Shown piece after piece: positions 9,917-18,766 of a DNA stretch of 64,000 nucleotides; the first letter of the stretch is position 1; every line of letters begins with the position of its first letter. The translations under genes and the position numbers were made by a program. The DNA is from Hyphomicrobiales bacterium (lineage in GTDB: Bacteria > Pseudomonadota > Alphaproteobacteria > Rhizobiales > Beijerinckiaceae), in contig JAGWTW010000004.1 of NCBI GenBank assembly GCA_028868735.1, positions 21,166 to 85,165 of the forward strand, read 5' to 3'. The notes under the pieces were generated by a model that was given only the letters and a program-made list of their open reading frames with translations, did not search any database and was not told where the DNA came from.

Positions 9917-10861
9917 ATGCATCCCGCCTATTCCGTCATCTTCTTCACCACCGCGTCCGGCGCGGGCTACGGCCTGCTTGCGCTGCTCGCCGTATTCGGC
10001 GCGGCCGGCGTCCTTGCGCCGCACACCGGCTTCGGCGTCGTCGCGATCGGATGCGCGATGGCGCTCATCGGCGCCGGTCTCGCCGCCTCGACGTTCCACC
10101 TCGGCCGACCGGAGCGCGCGCTCAATGCGTTTTCGCAATGGCGTTCGTCATGGCTCGCGCGCGAGGGCGTAGCCGCCGTCGTCGCCTTCGCGCCCGCGCT
10201 CGTCTTCGCCGCCGGCTGGATATGCTTAAACGACGTCAGCGGCGTGTTCGCGTGGGCGGCCGCCGCGACCGCGTTCATGACGCTGGCTACCGTCTATTGC
10301 ACCGGCATGATCTACGCGAGCCTGCGGCCGATCCGGCAATGGCACAATGCGCTGACGATGCCGACCTATGTCACCCTCGGCCTGATGACCGGCGCGCTGC
10401 TGCTCGCGCCGCTGTCGGCCGCCTTCGGGCTCTACCGGCCGACCTTCGCCATTCTCGCGCTCGTGCTCGTTGTCGCCGGCTGGCTGATGAAGCGCGCGTA
10501 CTGGCGCCATATCGACGCGACGCCGTCGGCGAGTTCGCTCGGCACGGCGACCGGCCTCTCGGCGTTCGGCGCGGTGCGGATGCTGGAGGCGCCGCACACG
10601 GAAGAAAATTTCATCATGCGCGAGATGGGCTTTCAGGTCGCGCGCAAGCACGCGCGGAAGCTGCGGCTTCTGGCGACGCTCTGCCTGTTCGTCGCGCCGT
10701 TCGTCCTGATGGCGCTGATCCTCGCGCTCGGGGCGGCCGCCGCCCTTCCGTTCGGCGTGCTCGCCGTCGTCCTCGCAGCGGTGGGCGTGGCGACCGAACG
10801 CTGGCTGTTCTTCGCCGAGGCGACGCATCTGTCGATGATCTATTACGGCAGGGCGGTCTGA
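9917..10861 (+). CDS. soeC: sulfite dehydrogenase membrane anchor SoeC
   Basis: A 314-residue DmsC/NrfD-type integral membrane protein with about eight hydrophobic helices. It begins MHPAYSVIFFTTASGAGYG, typical of SoeC. The role is to anchor SoeAB and reduce quinone. It ends the soe operon; lysR begins 92 bases later behind its own operator-like palindrome, so co-transcription with lysR is possible but not needed. Confidence 0.87.
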   Translation: MHPAYSVIFFTTASGAGYGLLALLAVFGAAGVLAPHTGFGVVAIGCAMALIGAGLAASTFHLGRPERALNAFSQWRSSWLAREGVAAVVAFAPALVFAAGWICLNDVSGVFAWAAAATAFMTLATVYCTGMIYASLRPIRQWHNALTMPTYVTLGLMTGALLLAPLSAAFGLYRPTFAILALVLVVAGWLMKRAYWRHIDATPSASSLGTATGLSAFGAVRMLEAPHTEENFIMREMGFQVARKHARKLRLLATLCLFVAPFVLMALILALGAAAALPFGVLAVVLAAVGVATERWLFFAEATHLSMIYYGRAV

Positions 10862-10913
10862 AGGCCGGGCGCCAGCCGCTTGCCGCTCCGTTTTCGGGGC
10901 TGTATTCCTCGTT

Positions 10914-10932
10914 CTGTGAGAAAAGCTCACAG
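10914..10932. promoter_or_regulatory. LysR-type operator, perfect inverted repeat before lysR
   Basis: CTGTGAG-AAAAG-CTCACAG: a perfect 7-base inverted repeat with a 5-base centre, directly before the ribosome binding site of the LysR gene. It fits the T-N11-A shape of LysR sites. A related 19-base site with the same spacing occurs at 23238-23256 (14 of 19 bases identical) and an 11-base piece at 11887-11897. Position suggests autoregulation. Confidence 0.7.
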
Positions 10933-10953
10933 CCTCGGCGAAGGAGGAGCGCC

Positions 10954-11877
10954 TTGAGCGTCAAGCGGCCATCCTTGAACGCGCTGCGCGCTTTCGAGTC
11001 GACGGTCCGTCTGAGCAGCATGTCGGCCGCCGCCGACGAGCTGCTGGTCACGCACGGCGCGATCAGCCGGCACATCAAGAGCCTTGAAGACATGTTCGGC
11101 GTGCCGCTGCTCGCGCGCGGCGCGCGCGCGGCGCAGCCGACGCCGGAGGGCGCGCGGCTCGCCATTGAATTGTCGTCGGCCTTCGGTGTGATCGCCTCGG
11201 CGATCGAACAGCTGCAGCCGGGCCCGCTGACCCTCTCCTGCTCCTCCACTGTCATGATGTACTGGCTTATTCCGCGTCTTGCCGCGTTTCACGCGCTGCA
11301 TCCGCAGATCGAGGTGCGGTTCAAGATGAATTTCGACCGCATCGATTTCGTGCGGGACGAAATCAGCGTCGCGATTCGCAACAGCATGATCGAGCCGCCG
11401 AAGGACGTCATCATCAAGGAGATGATCGACGAATGGATCGGGCCGGTCTGCGCGCCGGACTATCTGCATGCGAACAAGATCCGCGAACCGTCCGATCTCG
11501 AACGATGCGCGGTGCTTTCGACGAAGACCCGGCCGGGCGCCTGGCACGACTGGCTGAAGGCGACCGGCCGGTCGCTGAACCTGCATGCGCAGAGCTCTTA
11601 CGATCACTTCTACCTGCTGATCCAGGCTGCCGCCTGCGGGCTCGGCGTCGCGATGGTCCCCAAAATGCTCGTGCTCGACGATCTGCGCTCCGGCAAGCTG
11701 GCGGCGCCGTTCGGGTTCGTTCCCGGTCCGTTCAAGCTCGTGCTTTGGGTCGCGCCGCATCTGCGCGCGCGCGCCGATACGAAGGCGCTGGTCGACTGGC
11801 TGACGGCCGAACTGCGCAAGCCCGGCCTTCAGGACAGCGCAATCGAACTGGCGCCGCGGGCGCGCAAGGCCGGCTAG
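10954..11877 (+). CDS. LysR-family transcriptional regulator (TTG start)
   Basis: A 307-residue LysR regulator. The winged helix-turn-helix is at about residues 5-62 (LNALRAFEST, then ADELLVTHGAISRHIKSLE), followed by a substrate-binding domain. No ATG fits; a TTG at 10954 lies 6 bases after a near-perfect Shine-Dalgarno AAGGAGG (10941-10947), which decides the start. The gene sits between soeC and the apnO operon. The same operator-like motif occurs before this gene, before apnO and before the RuBisCO-like operon, so it most likely controls the catabolic genes to 24.1 kb rather than soeABC. The inducer is unknown. Confidence 0.92.
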   Translation: MSVKRPSLNALRAFESTVRLSSMSAAADELLVTHGAISRHIKSLEDMFGVPLLARGARAAQPTPEGARLAIELSSAFGVIASAIEQLQPGPLTLSCSSTVMMYWLIPRLAAFHALHPQIEVRFKMNFDRIDFVRDEISVAIRNSMIEPPKDVIIKEMIDEWIGPVCAPDYLHANKIREPSDLERCAVLSTKTRPGAWHDWLKATGRSLNLHAQSSYDHFYLLIQAAACGLGVAMVPKMLVLDDLRSGKLAAPFGFVPGPFKLVLWVAPHLRARADTKALVDWLTAELRKPGLQDSAIELAPRARKAG

Positions 11878-11886
11878 CCCGCGCGG

Positions 11887-11897
11887 TTTTCTCACAG
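11887..11897. promoter_or_regulatory. LysR half-site before the apnO operon
   Basis: TTTTCTCACAG is the exact reverse complement of the first 11 bases of the palindrome at 10914. It lies about 110 bases before the apnO-like start codon. Only one arm is present, as is common for the activation subsite of LysR regulators. Function is inferred. Confidence 0.5.
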
Positions 11898-12006
11898 CGC
11901 GGCGAAAAATACTCGTTTGAAGTCACCAAGGCTCGCCGGCAATATCCTGAGCAGAGAGCAGGCAAGGCGGCCGGTCGAGCCGCCATTTCCGGGTAGGAGC
12001 GCTGGG

Positions 12007-12834
12007 ATGACGACGATCGCGCTGTTCGGCGCCGGCGGCAAGATGGGCTGCCGTCTTTCCAGCAATCTCAGGAATTCCGACTTCGAGGTCCGGCATGTCG
12101 AAGTCAGCGAAGCCGGCCGCAAGCGGCTCGCCGACGAACTCGGCGTCGCCTGCGTGGACGAGGATCTCGCGCTCGCCGGCGCGGACGTCGTCATCCTCGC
12201 CGTTCCCGACGTCGCCATCGGCAAGGTGGCGGCGAAGATTTCGCCGAAGCTGAAGGCCGGGACGATGGTCGTCGTCCTCGACGCCGCAGCGCCGTTCGCC
12301 GGCCACTTGCCCGCGCGCGACGATCTCACCTATTTCGTCACCCATCCCTGCCATCCGCCGATCTTCAACGACGAGACGGACATGGCCGCCAAGCGCGACT
12401 TTTTCGGCGGCGCGTCGGCGCGGCAGGCGATCGTCTGTTCGTTGATGCAGGGACCGGAAAGCGCCTATGGCCTCGGCGAGAAGATCGCACGCGTGATCTA
12501 TGCGCCCGTCCTGCGGTCGCACCGCGTGACGGTCGAACAGATGGCGCTGCTGGAGCCCGGCCTCTCCGAGACCGTCGTCGCTTCGTTGCTCGACGTGATG
12601 CGCGAGGCCCTCGACGAAGTGATTTCGCGCGGCGTTCCCAAGGAGGCGGCGCGCGACTTTCTGCTCGGCCATCTCAACATTCTCGGAGCCGTCATCTTCA
12701 AGGAAATCGACGGCGCCTTTTCCGACGCCTGCAACAAGGCGATCGCGTTCGGAAAGCCGGCGCTCATGCGCGACGACTGGAAACGCGTGTTCGAACCCGC
12801 GGAAATCGCGGCGAGCATCAAGCGCATCACCTGA
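12007..12834 (+). CDS. apnO: D-apionate oxidoisomerase-like dehydrogenase
   Basis: A 275-residue NAD-dependent dehydrogenase with an N-terminal Rossmann fold (TIALFGAGGKMG, residues 3-14) and a helical C-terminal domain of the phosphogluconate-dehydrogenase-like type. Segments such as FVTHPCHPPIFNDETDM and MALLEPGLSETV agree with what I recall of ApnO, which converts D-apionate to 3-oxo-isoapionate. The frame is open further upstream, but this ATG follows TAGGAG at 7 bases. It is the first gene of an operon with the ABC importer and the BKACE enzyme. The OiaK-like kinase and RuBisCO-like protein nearby would supply the next steps of that pathway. Exact substrate unproven. Confidence 0.7.
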   Translation: MTTIALFGAGGKMGCRLSSNLRNSDFEVRHVEVSEAGRKRLADELGVACVDEDLALAGADVVILAVPDVAIGKVAAKISPKLKAGTMVVVLDAAAPFAGHLPARDDLTYFVTHPCHPPIFNDETDMAAKRDFFGGASARQAIVCSLMQGPESAYGLGEKIARVIYAPVLRSHRVTVEQMALLEPGLSETVVASLLDVMREALDEVISRGVPKEAARDFLLGHLNILGAVIFKEIDGAFSDACNKAIAFGKPALMRDDWKRVFEPAEIAASIKRIT

Positions 12835-12856
12835 TAGTCCAGAAGAGGTACGACCG

Positions 12857-13249
12857 ATGTTGAAGGCTACCGTCGCGAGTTCGCCGAAGGGCAAGATCGT
12901 GCTCGTCGATTCGATCACGAAGGTCGCGCCCGAGGACAAGGGCGCGCATGTGCTGTCGGCGTCGCACGGAGGCGCGAGTTCCGGCGAATTCGCATTGGAG
13001 GTTCCGCTCGCCAGCGCGTTCTTCAACGACGCCGGCGTCGGCAAGGACAAGGCCGGCATTTCCGCGCTCGACATGTTGCAGGCGCGCGGCGTCGCGGCCG
13101 GGACGATCAGTCACGAGACCGGCCGCATCGGCGACAGCCAGGACATGTGGGACAACGGCGTCATCAGCCACGCCAACGCGCTTGCGATCGCGGCCGGCCT
13201 CAAGCCTGGCCTGCGGATCAAGGATGCGCTGCTCGCGCTGGTCGGCTGA
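12857..13249 (+). CDS. conserved-looking 130-residue protein of unknown function
   Basis: Not recognised. It is a small soluble protein, 22 bases after the apnO-like gene and 7 bases before the ABC ATPase gene, so it is surely part of the operon. It has motif-like stretches: VLVDSITKV, SASHGGASSGE, FFNDAGVGKDKAGI, SHETGRIGDS and GVISHAN. The His, Asp and Asn residues in these blocks look like a small active or ligand-binding site. There is no signal peptide or membrane segment. It may be an enzyme or an accessory protein for the imported compound. Confidence 0.85.
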   Translation: MLKATVASSPKGKIVLVDSITKVAPEDKGAHVLSASHGGASSGEFALEVPLASAFFNDAGVGKDKAGISALDMLQARGVAAGTISHETGRIGDSQDMWDNGVISHANALAIAAGLKPGLRIKDALLALVG

Positions 13250-13256
13250 GGGCGGA

Positions 13257-14006
13257 ATGACGCTCGAGGTTCGCGATCTCTCGATCCGTTTCGGCGGCGT
13301 CGCCGCGGTCACGAACATGTCGCTCGACGTCAATGCGCGCGAGATCGTCGGTCTGATCGGCCCGAACGGCGCGGGCAAGACGACGTTCATCAATTGCATC
13401 GCGGGCGTCGCGCAGCCGGATACCGGCGCCGCCTCGTGGAACGGCCGGGCGATACTGGGACTGAGCCCTGCCGATCTTCTGCGCCTCGGCGTCGCCCGCA
13501 CTTTCCAGAGCGTCGTCTCGTTGCATGACCTCACCGTGCTCGATCTCGTAAAGCTCGGCGCCGCCGCCCACGCGCGACGCGGGCGCGGCTTCCTGAGCCA
13601 GTTCTTCGGTTCCGACAAAGCCGTCGACGAAGAAATCTGCGAAAGTCTGCTGGCGCCGCTCAATCTCGTCGACGTCGCCAACAGCCCGATTCAGACGCTG
13701 TCCTATGGCCAGCGCAAGTCCGTCGATCTGGCGCGCGCGCTCGCCTGCGAACCGCAGCTTCTTTATCTCGACGAACCCGTCGCCGGTCTCACTTTCCAGG
13801 AAGGTCTGAACATGGGCGCGGTGATCCGCTCTGTGCGCGACCGGTTCGGCTGTTCGGTCGTCATGGTCGAACACAAGATGGATGTCGTCATGTCGACATG
13901 CGACCGTATCGTCGTCATGGCGCATGGCGCCCGCATTTTCGAAGGCACGCCCGCCGAGACGCAGAAGGACGCCGAAGTGCGCCGCGTTTATCTGGGAGAC
14001 GCCTGA
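13257..14006 (+). CDS. HAAT-family ABC transporter ATP-binding protein (LivG type)
   Basis: A 249-residue ATPase. Walker A is GPNGAGKTT; the signature region is LSYGQRKSVDLA; Walker B is LLYLDEP. The TLEVRDLSIRFGGVAAVTN start is typical of LivG proteins. With the two permeases, binding protein and second ATPase that follow, it forms a complete branched-chain amino-acid-type importer. Members of this class also import acids, amides, urea and aromatic acids. Context suggests the substrate of the RuBisCO-like pathway, not an amino acid. Confidence 0.93.
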   Translation: MTLEVRDLSIRFGGVAAVTNMSLDVNAREIVGLIGPNGAGKTTFINCIAGVAQPDTGAASWNGRAILGLSPADLLRLGVARTFQSVVSLHDLTVLDLVKLGAAAHARRGRGFLSQFFGSDKAVDEEICESLLAPLNLVDVANSPIQTLSYGQRKSVDLARALACEPQLLYLDEPVAGLTFQEGLNMGAVIRSVRDRFGCSVVMVEHKMDVVMSTCDRIVVMAHGARIFEGTPAETQKDAEVRRVYLGDA

Positions 14007-14920
14007 TGCTCGGATTGCAGCTCGCCATAGCCGGCGTCGCCACCGGAAGCGTCTACGCCCTGATCGCGCTGGGAATCGTGCTCATCTACAAATGTTCCGG
14101 CGTCGTGAACTTTGCGCAGGGCGCCTACGCGATGCTCGGGGCCTATATTTCCTATTTCATGCTGCGGCTGCATTTGCCCGCGGTCGTCGCCGTGCTCGCC
14201 GCCATGGCGATCATGGCTGTGATCGGCGCGGCCACGGAACGATTGATCCTCAGGCGCATGCTGAAAGCGCAGATCGTATCGGTCATGATGGTGACGCTCG
14301 GATTGCTCATCTTTTTCCGGGCGCTGTGCCTTGCGGTCTGGGGGCCGGACCAGATCGCCTTCCCGCAGATTTTTCCGGCGGGTTCGATCGATTTCGCCGG
14401 CGTCTACATCACTTACAATTATGTTGCGGCTTTCGCCCTCGCGACGACGCTCAGCGTCGCATTCCTGTGTTTCTATCAGTTCACGGCGATCGGACTGATG
14501 CAGCGCTGCACGGCTGACAATACGCGCGCGGCGCTTGCGATCGGCATCCATGTCAGCAATCAGATCTCGATCGCCTGGGCGGCGTCTGCCGCGCTCGCCG
14601 GGCTCGGCGGCGCGCTGCTCGCTACGCTCGGCGGATTGAGCCTCACTATTTCCGACATCGGCCTCGTCGCCTTTCCGGTCATCGTCGTCGGCGGCCTCGA
14701 CAGCCTCGTCGGCGCGCTGATCGCGGGCTTCCTGCTCGGCGTGCTCGAGGCCTTCACCGAGGGCATGCTGACGCCCGCGCTCGAGACTGTTCTGCGGAAA
14801 TTCACGTCGATCGATTCCGTCGGCGCGCTTCAGCAGGTCATCCCCTATGCGCTTCTCGTCCTGATGCTGCTCCTGCGTCCCCAGGGCATTTTCGGACGCC
14901 GCGGCGTGGAGCGCGTCTGA
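14006..14920 (+). CDS. HAAT-family ABC transporter permease (LivH type)
   Basis: A 304-residue inner-membrane permease with about eight hydrophobic helices. It starts MLGLQLAIAGVATGSVYALI, a standard LivH N-terminus, and ends in a typical LLLRPQGIFGRRG. The ATG shares one base with the stop of the preceding ATPase gene (TGATG), so translation is probably coupled. It pairs with the LivM-type permease 2 bases downstream. Confidence 0.93.
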   Translation: MLGLQLAIAGVATGSVYALIALGIVLIYKCSGVVNFAQGAYAMLGAYISYFMLRLHLPAVVAVLAAMAIMAVIGAATERLILRRMLKAQIVSVMMVTLGLLIFFRALCLAVWGPDQIAFPQIFPAGSIDFAGVYITYNYVAAFALATTLSVAFLCFYQFTAIGLMQRCTADNTRAALAIGIHVSNQISIAWAASAALAGLGGALLATLGGLSLTISDIGLVAFPVIVVGGLDSLVGALIAGFLLGVLEAFTEGMLTPALETVLRKFTSIDSVGALQQVIPYALLVLMLLLRPQGIFGRRGVERV

Positions 14921-14922
14921 GC

Positions 14923-15951
14923 ATGACCAAACGCTCCTTTCTCGTCGCGCTTGCGCTCGCCATCGGCTTTGCGGTCGTCGGATTCGAATCCGGCCGCTTC
15001 TGGGCCTATCTCGTCTACTCCGTCGCGATCGCATCGATCGGCGCGCTGTCGCTCAACATTCTCATCGGCTATTGCGGGCAGATCACCTTTGCGCAAGGCG
15101 CGCTGATCGGCGTCGGCGCTTACGGAGCCGGAATAGCGGGAAACGCCGGCTGGGGCGCGGCGTCGCTGCTGGTCGGCGCCGTTTGCAGCGCACTGGTAAG
15201 CCTCCTCATCGGCTTGCCGGCGCTGCGGTTGCGCGGGCTCTATTTCGCGATCTCCACGCTCGCGGCGCAGTTCATCCTCAATTACCTCTTCAAGATCCTC
15301 CAGCCGTTGACGAACGGGGTATCCGGCCTGGTCGTCAAGCCGCTCATGCTGTTCGGCCGTCCTGCCAACGACGAGCAATACGCCGTCATTTGCGTCGGCC
15401 TGTTGTTCCTGTCCTGGCTCGTGCTGACGCGGATTATCCAGACGAACGTCGGCCGCGCCTTTCTCGTCGTGCGCGAAAGCGAACTGGTCGCGCGCGGCAT
15501 GGGCGTCGATGTCGCGCGCGCCAAAATCCAGGCCTTTCTGCTCAGCGGATTTTTCGCCGGCCTTTGCGGCGGTCTGATCGCCTTCACCTCCCGCCTCGCC
15601 AATCCAGAGGCCTTCGAGATCGGTCTCTCCGTCGATCAGACGGCGATGATCATCGTGGGCGGCCTCGGCTCGCTCGGAGGTTCGATCATAGGCGCCGGGT
15701 TCGTGACGCTGCTGCCGGAAGCGATTGAACGGCTCGGCGAACTGCTGCCGTCCGCCGACCTCATTTCCGCCTTCCGCGAAATGGCGTTCGGCATTCTCAT
15801 CATCCTGTTCCTGCTGCTCGAGCCGCGCGGCATCGTGGCGCTTGCAAGGCGCATCTTCGCTCGCCGGGGCGCAGCAGCCCGAACGAATCTTCCAGACCGC
15901 GCTTCGTACGGATCTGGCGCAATATCGGCACAAAACGGGAGGAAAGCATGA
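14923..15951 (+). CDS. HAAT-family ABC transporter permease (LivM type)
   Basis: A 342-residue inner-membrane permease with many hydrophobic helices. It contains the LivM marks SLNILIGYCGQITFAQGA near residues 44-61 and IVGGLGSLGGSIIGA in the C-terminal half. The ending LEPRGIVAL is followed by a short polar tail. It overlaps the start of the binding-protein gene by four bases (ATGA). Confidence 0.92.
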   Translation: MTKRSFLVALALAIGFAVVGFESGRFWAYLVYSVAIASIGALSLNILIGYCGQITFAQGALIGVGAYGAGIAGNAGWGAASLLVGAVCSALVSLLIGLPALRLRGLYFAISTLAAQFILNYLFKILQPLTNGVSGLVVKPLMLFGRPANDEQYAVICVGLLFLSWLVLTRIIQTNVGRAFLVVRESELVARGMGVDVARAKIQAFLLSGFFAGLCGGLIAFTSRLANPEAFEIGLSVDQTAMIIVGGLGSLGGSIIGAGFVTLLPEAIERLGELLPSADLISAFREMAFGILIILFLLLEPRGIVALARRIFARRGAAARTNLPDRASYGSGAISAQNGRKA

Positions 15952-17114
15952 AAAAACTGACGATCGCCGCAGCGCTCGCGTGCGCAATTGCGGCCGCCGC
16001 GCCCGCGCGCGCAGAGATCACCGTCTGTACCTGGGGCACGATCACCGGACCGGACGCGCTCGTCAACGGCATGACCTACGGCACGCGCGACTACCTCGAA
16101 TATCTCAATCAGACGCAGGGCGGCATCGCCGGCAACAAGCTCAAGGTGCTGATGCTCGACGGGCGCTACAAGCTCGACGAGGAACTGAAAATCTATCGCC
16201 GCTGCGCCGACCAGGAACAGGCCGTCGTCATCAACGGCTGGTCGACCGGCGCCTCGAAAGCATTGCGCGACCAGATCCAGGAAGACGGAATACCCTTCAT
16301 TTCCGAATCGTTCGCCAGCGAGGTTCTGGACCCGCAGAAATATCCCTACACCTTCATCGCAGGCCCCACCTACGAGCAGCAGATCATCATCGCGCTGCGC
16401 GATCTCGCCGCCAGGGGCGGCAAGAAGGTCGTCCTGATGTACAGCGACAACGAATACGGCCGCGGTCCGGTCAATGTCGTGCGTCAATCCGGGGTCATCG
16501 AGAAGCTCGGCCTCGAAGTCGCCGACCTCGTCGAATATCGCTACGATGCGCAGGACGTGACGGCGCAGATGCTGCGCATCAAGGGAAAGAATCCAGATCT
16601 CGTCTATGTCCAGGGTTCGACCCCGCAACTTCTGGTCGCGCTGCGCGACGCGGCCAAGGTCGGCCTGCCGGCCAAGCTTTTCATGGGCAATCTCTACAAC
16701 ATCAGCCCTGCGATTCCCGAACAGCTCGGCGCCGCCGCCGACGGGTTCCGCGCAGTGCAGACCTACGCATTCTACGGCGACGACATTCCTGCAATGAAGG
16801 AGATCGAGGACTACGCCAAAAAGAACGAGGTCGAGAAGAAGGACATCTATTTCATCAAAGGCTGGCTCAAGGGCAAGGTCATCGCCGCCGCGATCGGGAA
16901 CGCGATCAAGAAGAATGGCGGCCAGGTCCCCGCCGACCTCAAGGCGTTCCGCAAATCCGTTCGCGACGAGATGGAGGCGCTGAAGGATTTCGACGACGGC
17001 GGGATCACGCCGCCCTTCACCTACGCAGACCATCAGGGTTCCGTGCAGGCGCGCATCGCCGAGATCAAGAACGGGAAGTACACGCCGCTCGGCGCGTGGA
17101 TCAATGCGCGCTGA
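15948..17114 (+). CDS. HAAT-family ABC transporter substrate-binding protein (LivK type)
   Basis: A 388-residue periplasmic binding protein. A Sec signal peptide is clear (MKKLTIAAALACAIAAAAPA, cleavage probably after ARA). The mature part has the type-I periplasmic fold, with TGPDALVNGM near the N-terminus and VLMYSDNEYGRGPV in the hinge region. It should set the substrate choice of the importer. It is placed between the LivM- and LivF-type genes and overlaps both. Confidence 0.92.
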   Translation: MKKLTIAAALACAIAAAAPARAEITVCTWGTITGPDALVNGMTYGTRDYLEYLNQTQGGIAGNKLKVLMLDGRYKLDEELKIYRRCADQEQAVVINGWSTGASKALRDQIQEDGIPFISESFASEVLDPQKYPYTFIAGPTYEQQIIIALRDLAARGGKKVVLMYSDNEYGRGPVNVVRQSGVIEKLGLEVADLVEYRYDAQDVTAQMLRIKGKNPDLVYVQGSTPQLLVALRDAAKVGLPAKLFMGNLYNISPAIPEQLGAAADGFRAVQTYAFYGDDIPAMKEIEDYAKKNEVEKKDIYFIKGWLKGKVIAAAIGNAIKKNGGQVPADLKAFRKSVRDEMEALKDFDDGGITPPFTYADHQGSVQARIAEIKNGKYTPLGAWINAR

Positions 17115-17856
17115 AGCGCAGGCGGGCGCGGCGGCGGCGCCGTTGCTGGCGGCGCGCGGCGTGTCCGTCCACTACGAGGGCGCCATTTCGGCGCTGGAGC
17201 ACATCGATTTCGATGTGCCGCAGGGCGCGCTCGTCGCCCTGCTCGGCGCGAATGGCGCAGGCAAGACGACGCTTATGAAGGCGATCGCCGGCATGCTGCC
17301 GTTCGAGCGCGGCGAGGTCACGGCCGGCGAGATCGATTTCGACGGTTTCTCGTGCGTGCGCGCGCATCCCGCGAAGATCACGCGGCGCGGCGTCGCGCTC
17401 GTGCAGGACGGGCGCCAGTGCTTTCGCAGCATGACGGTCGAGGAGAATCTCCGCGCCGCCGCGCTGTTGAAGCCCGCGCGCGCCCGCGAGATGACGGACC
17501 TCGTCTACGATTATTTCCCGATGCTGCGGGAAATGCACGCGCGCGCCGCCGGCTTTCTGTCGGGCGGCCAGGCGCAAATGCTCGTCATCGCCATGGCGCT
17601 CATGGGGCAGCCTAAGCTGCTGTTGCTCGACGAGCCGAGCCTCGGTCTGTCGCCGGTCATGGTGCAGGCGGTGTTCGACGCGGTCGAGCGGGTCCATCGC
17701 GATCTCGGCGCAAGCGTGGTCATCGCCGAGCAAACCGTGCCGCGCCTGCTGACCATCGCGACGGACGCCTATGTCCTGTCGAGGGGAACGGTCGCGATCC
17801 ATGCGGCGCCGTCGCAAATCACCGAAGACGAGCTTCAGCGCGTTTATCTGAGCTGA
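17104..17856 (+). CDS. HAAT-family ABC transporter ATP-binding protein (LivF type)
   Basis: A 250-residue second ATPase of the importer. Walker A is GANGAGKTT; the signature is LSGGQAQMLVIA; Walker B is LLLLDEPSLGLSP. The start overlaps the end of the binding-protein gene by 11 bases. About 15 N-terminal residues rich in Ala and Gly precede the usual LivF start, so the true start may be slightly later. Confidence 0.92.
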   Translation: MRAEAQAGAAAAPLLAARGVSVHYEGAISALEHIDFDVPQGALVALLGANGAGKTTLMKAIAGMLPFERGEVTAGEIDFDGFSCVRAHPAKITRRGVALVQDGRQCFRSMTVEENLRAAALLKPARAREMTDLVYDYFPMLREMHARAAGFLSGGQAQMLVIAMALMGQPKLLLLDEPSLGLSPVMVQAVFDAVERVHRDLGASVVIAEQTVPRLLTIATDAYVLSRGTVAIHAAPSQITEDELQRVYLS

Positions 17857-17873
17857 CAGCGATTGGAGCATTC

Positions 17874-18755
17874 ATGAACAAGATCTGGATCGAGGCGGCG
17901 CTGAACGGCCCATGGGGACGCGAGCGGCAACCCGGCATCCCGATCACGGTCGCGGAGGTGGTGCGCGACGGTCTGGCCGCGGCCGACGCCGGCGCCGCGA
18001 TCATCCATGTCCACGCCTATGATCCGTCCACCGGTCGGCAGAACGATCGATGGGAGACCTATGCGGCGATCATCGAAGGCATAAGGGCGAAGGCGGATGT
18101 GATCGTCTATCCGACGATTCCGCTCGCCGGGTCCGATTATGCGAGCGCCAATGCGCAGAAGCGCTTCGCGCACACGGCCGAACTCGCAAGGCGGGGCCTG
18201 CTCGAATGGACCGTGTGCGATCCCGGTTCCTGCAATTTCGCGCGGTTCGACGAGATCGCCGACGCCGACAGCGGCTTCGTCTACCAGAACCCGATGGCCG
18301 ACATCCGCGAAGGGCTGCGGATCTCGGCGGAGCACAGGCTGCATCCGGGCTATGCGATCTACGAGCCCGGCTTCACGCGTCTCGGCGCCGCGCTGGCCAA
18401 AGGAAAGCCGGGCCTCCCGACGCCGATCTACAGATTCATGTTTTCGGACGAATTCGCGTGGGGATTTCCGACGCGCGCGGCCTATCTCGACGCCCATCTG
18501 CTTCTGCTCGCCGAATGCGCCGCCGACGCGCCATGGATGGTCGCGGGCCTCGGGGTCGACATCGGGCCGCTGATCGCGCCCGCCGTCGCGCGCGGCGGAC
18601 ACGTGCGCGTCGGCCTCGAGGACGCGCCGTGGCGGACGCCTCGCACCAATGCGCAATGGGTGGCCGAGGCGGCGGCGCAGATCCGCGCAGCCGGCGGCGA
18701 GCCCGCGTCGACAAAAGAGGTGCGCGCGGCGCTGGCGGGAAAGATGGCCGCGTAG
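17874..18755 (+). CDS. BKACE-family beta-keto acid cleavage enzyme (DUF849)
   Basis: A 293-residue TIM-barrel protein of the BKACE family (first known member Kce). These zinc enzymes transfer an acetyl group from a beta-keto acid to acetyl-CoA or another CoA thioester, giving acetoacetyl-CoA. Zinc-binding histidines are visible as AAIIHVHAYD (His45, His47), and the late block HVRVGLEDAPW is a family mark. It is 17 bases after the LivF-type gene, last in the plus-strand operon. No BKACE step occurs in the known apionate routes, so this is a clue that the imported compound or its breakdown differs. Confidence 0.88.
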   Translation: MNKIWIEAALNGPWGRERQPGIPITVAEVVRDGLAAADAGAAIIHVHAYDPSTGRQNDRWETYAAIIEGIRAKADVIVYPTIPLAGSDYASANAQKRFAHTAELARRGLLEWTVCDPGSCNFARFDEIADADSGFVYQNPMADIREGLRISAEHRLHPGYAIYEPGFTRLGAALAKGKPGLPTPIYRFMFSDEFAWGFPTRAAYLDAHLLLLAECAADAPWMVAGLGVDIGPLIAPAVARGGHVRVGLEDAPWRTPRTNAQWVAEAAAQIRAAGGEPASTKEVRAALAGKMAA

Positions 18756-18766
18756 CGCCGGCAATA

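Noticed and set aside
9259..10953. A long plus-strand frame running through soeB and soeC into lysR
   Set aside because: Only the part after 10954 is real. The upstream part is out of frame with soeB and soeC, and the Shine-Dalgarno sequence at 10941 sets the lysR start.
13257..17856. A branched-chain amino acid importer
   Set aside because: The protein family fits, but the family imports many acids and the operon holds sugar-acid enzymes, so no amino-acid substrate is claimed.
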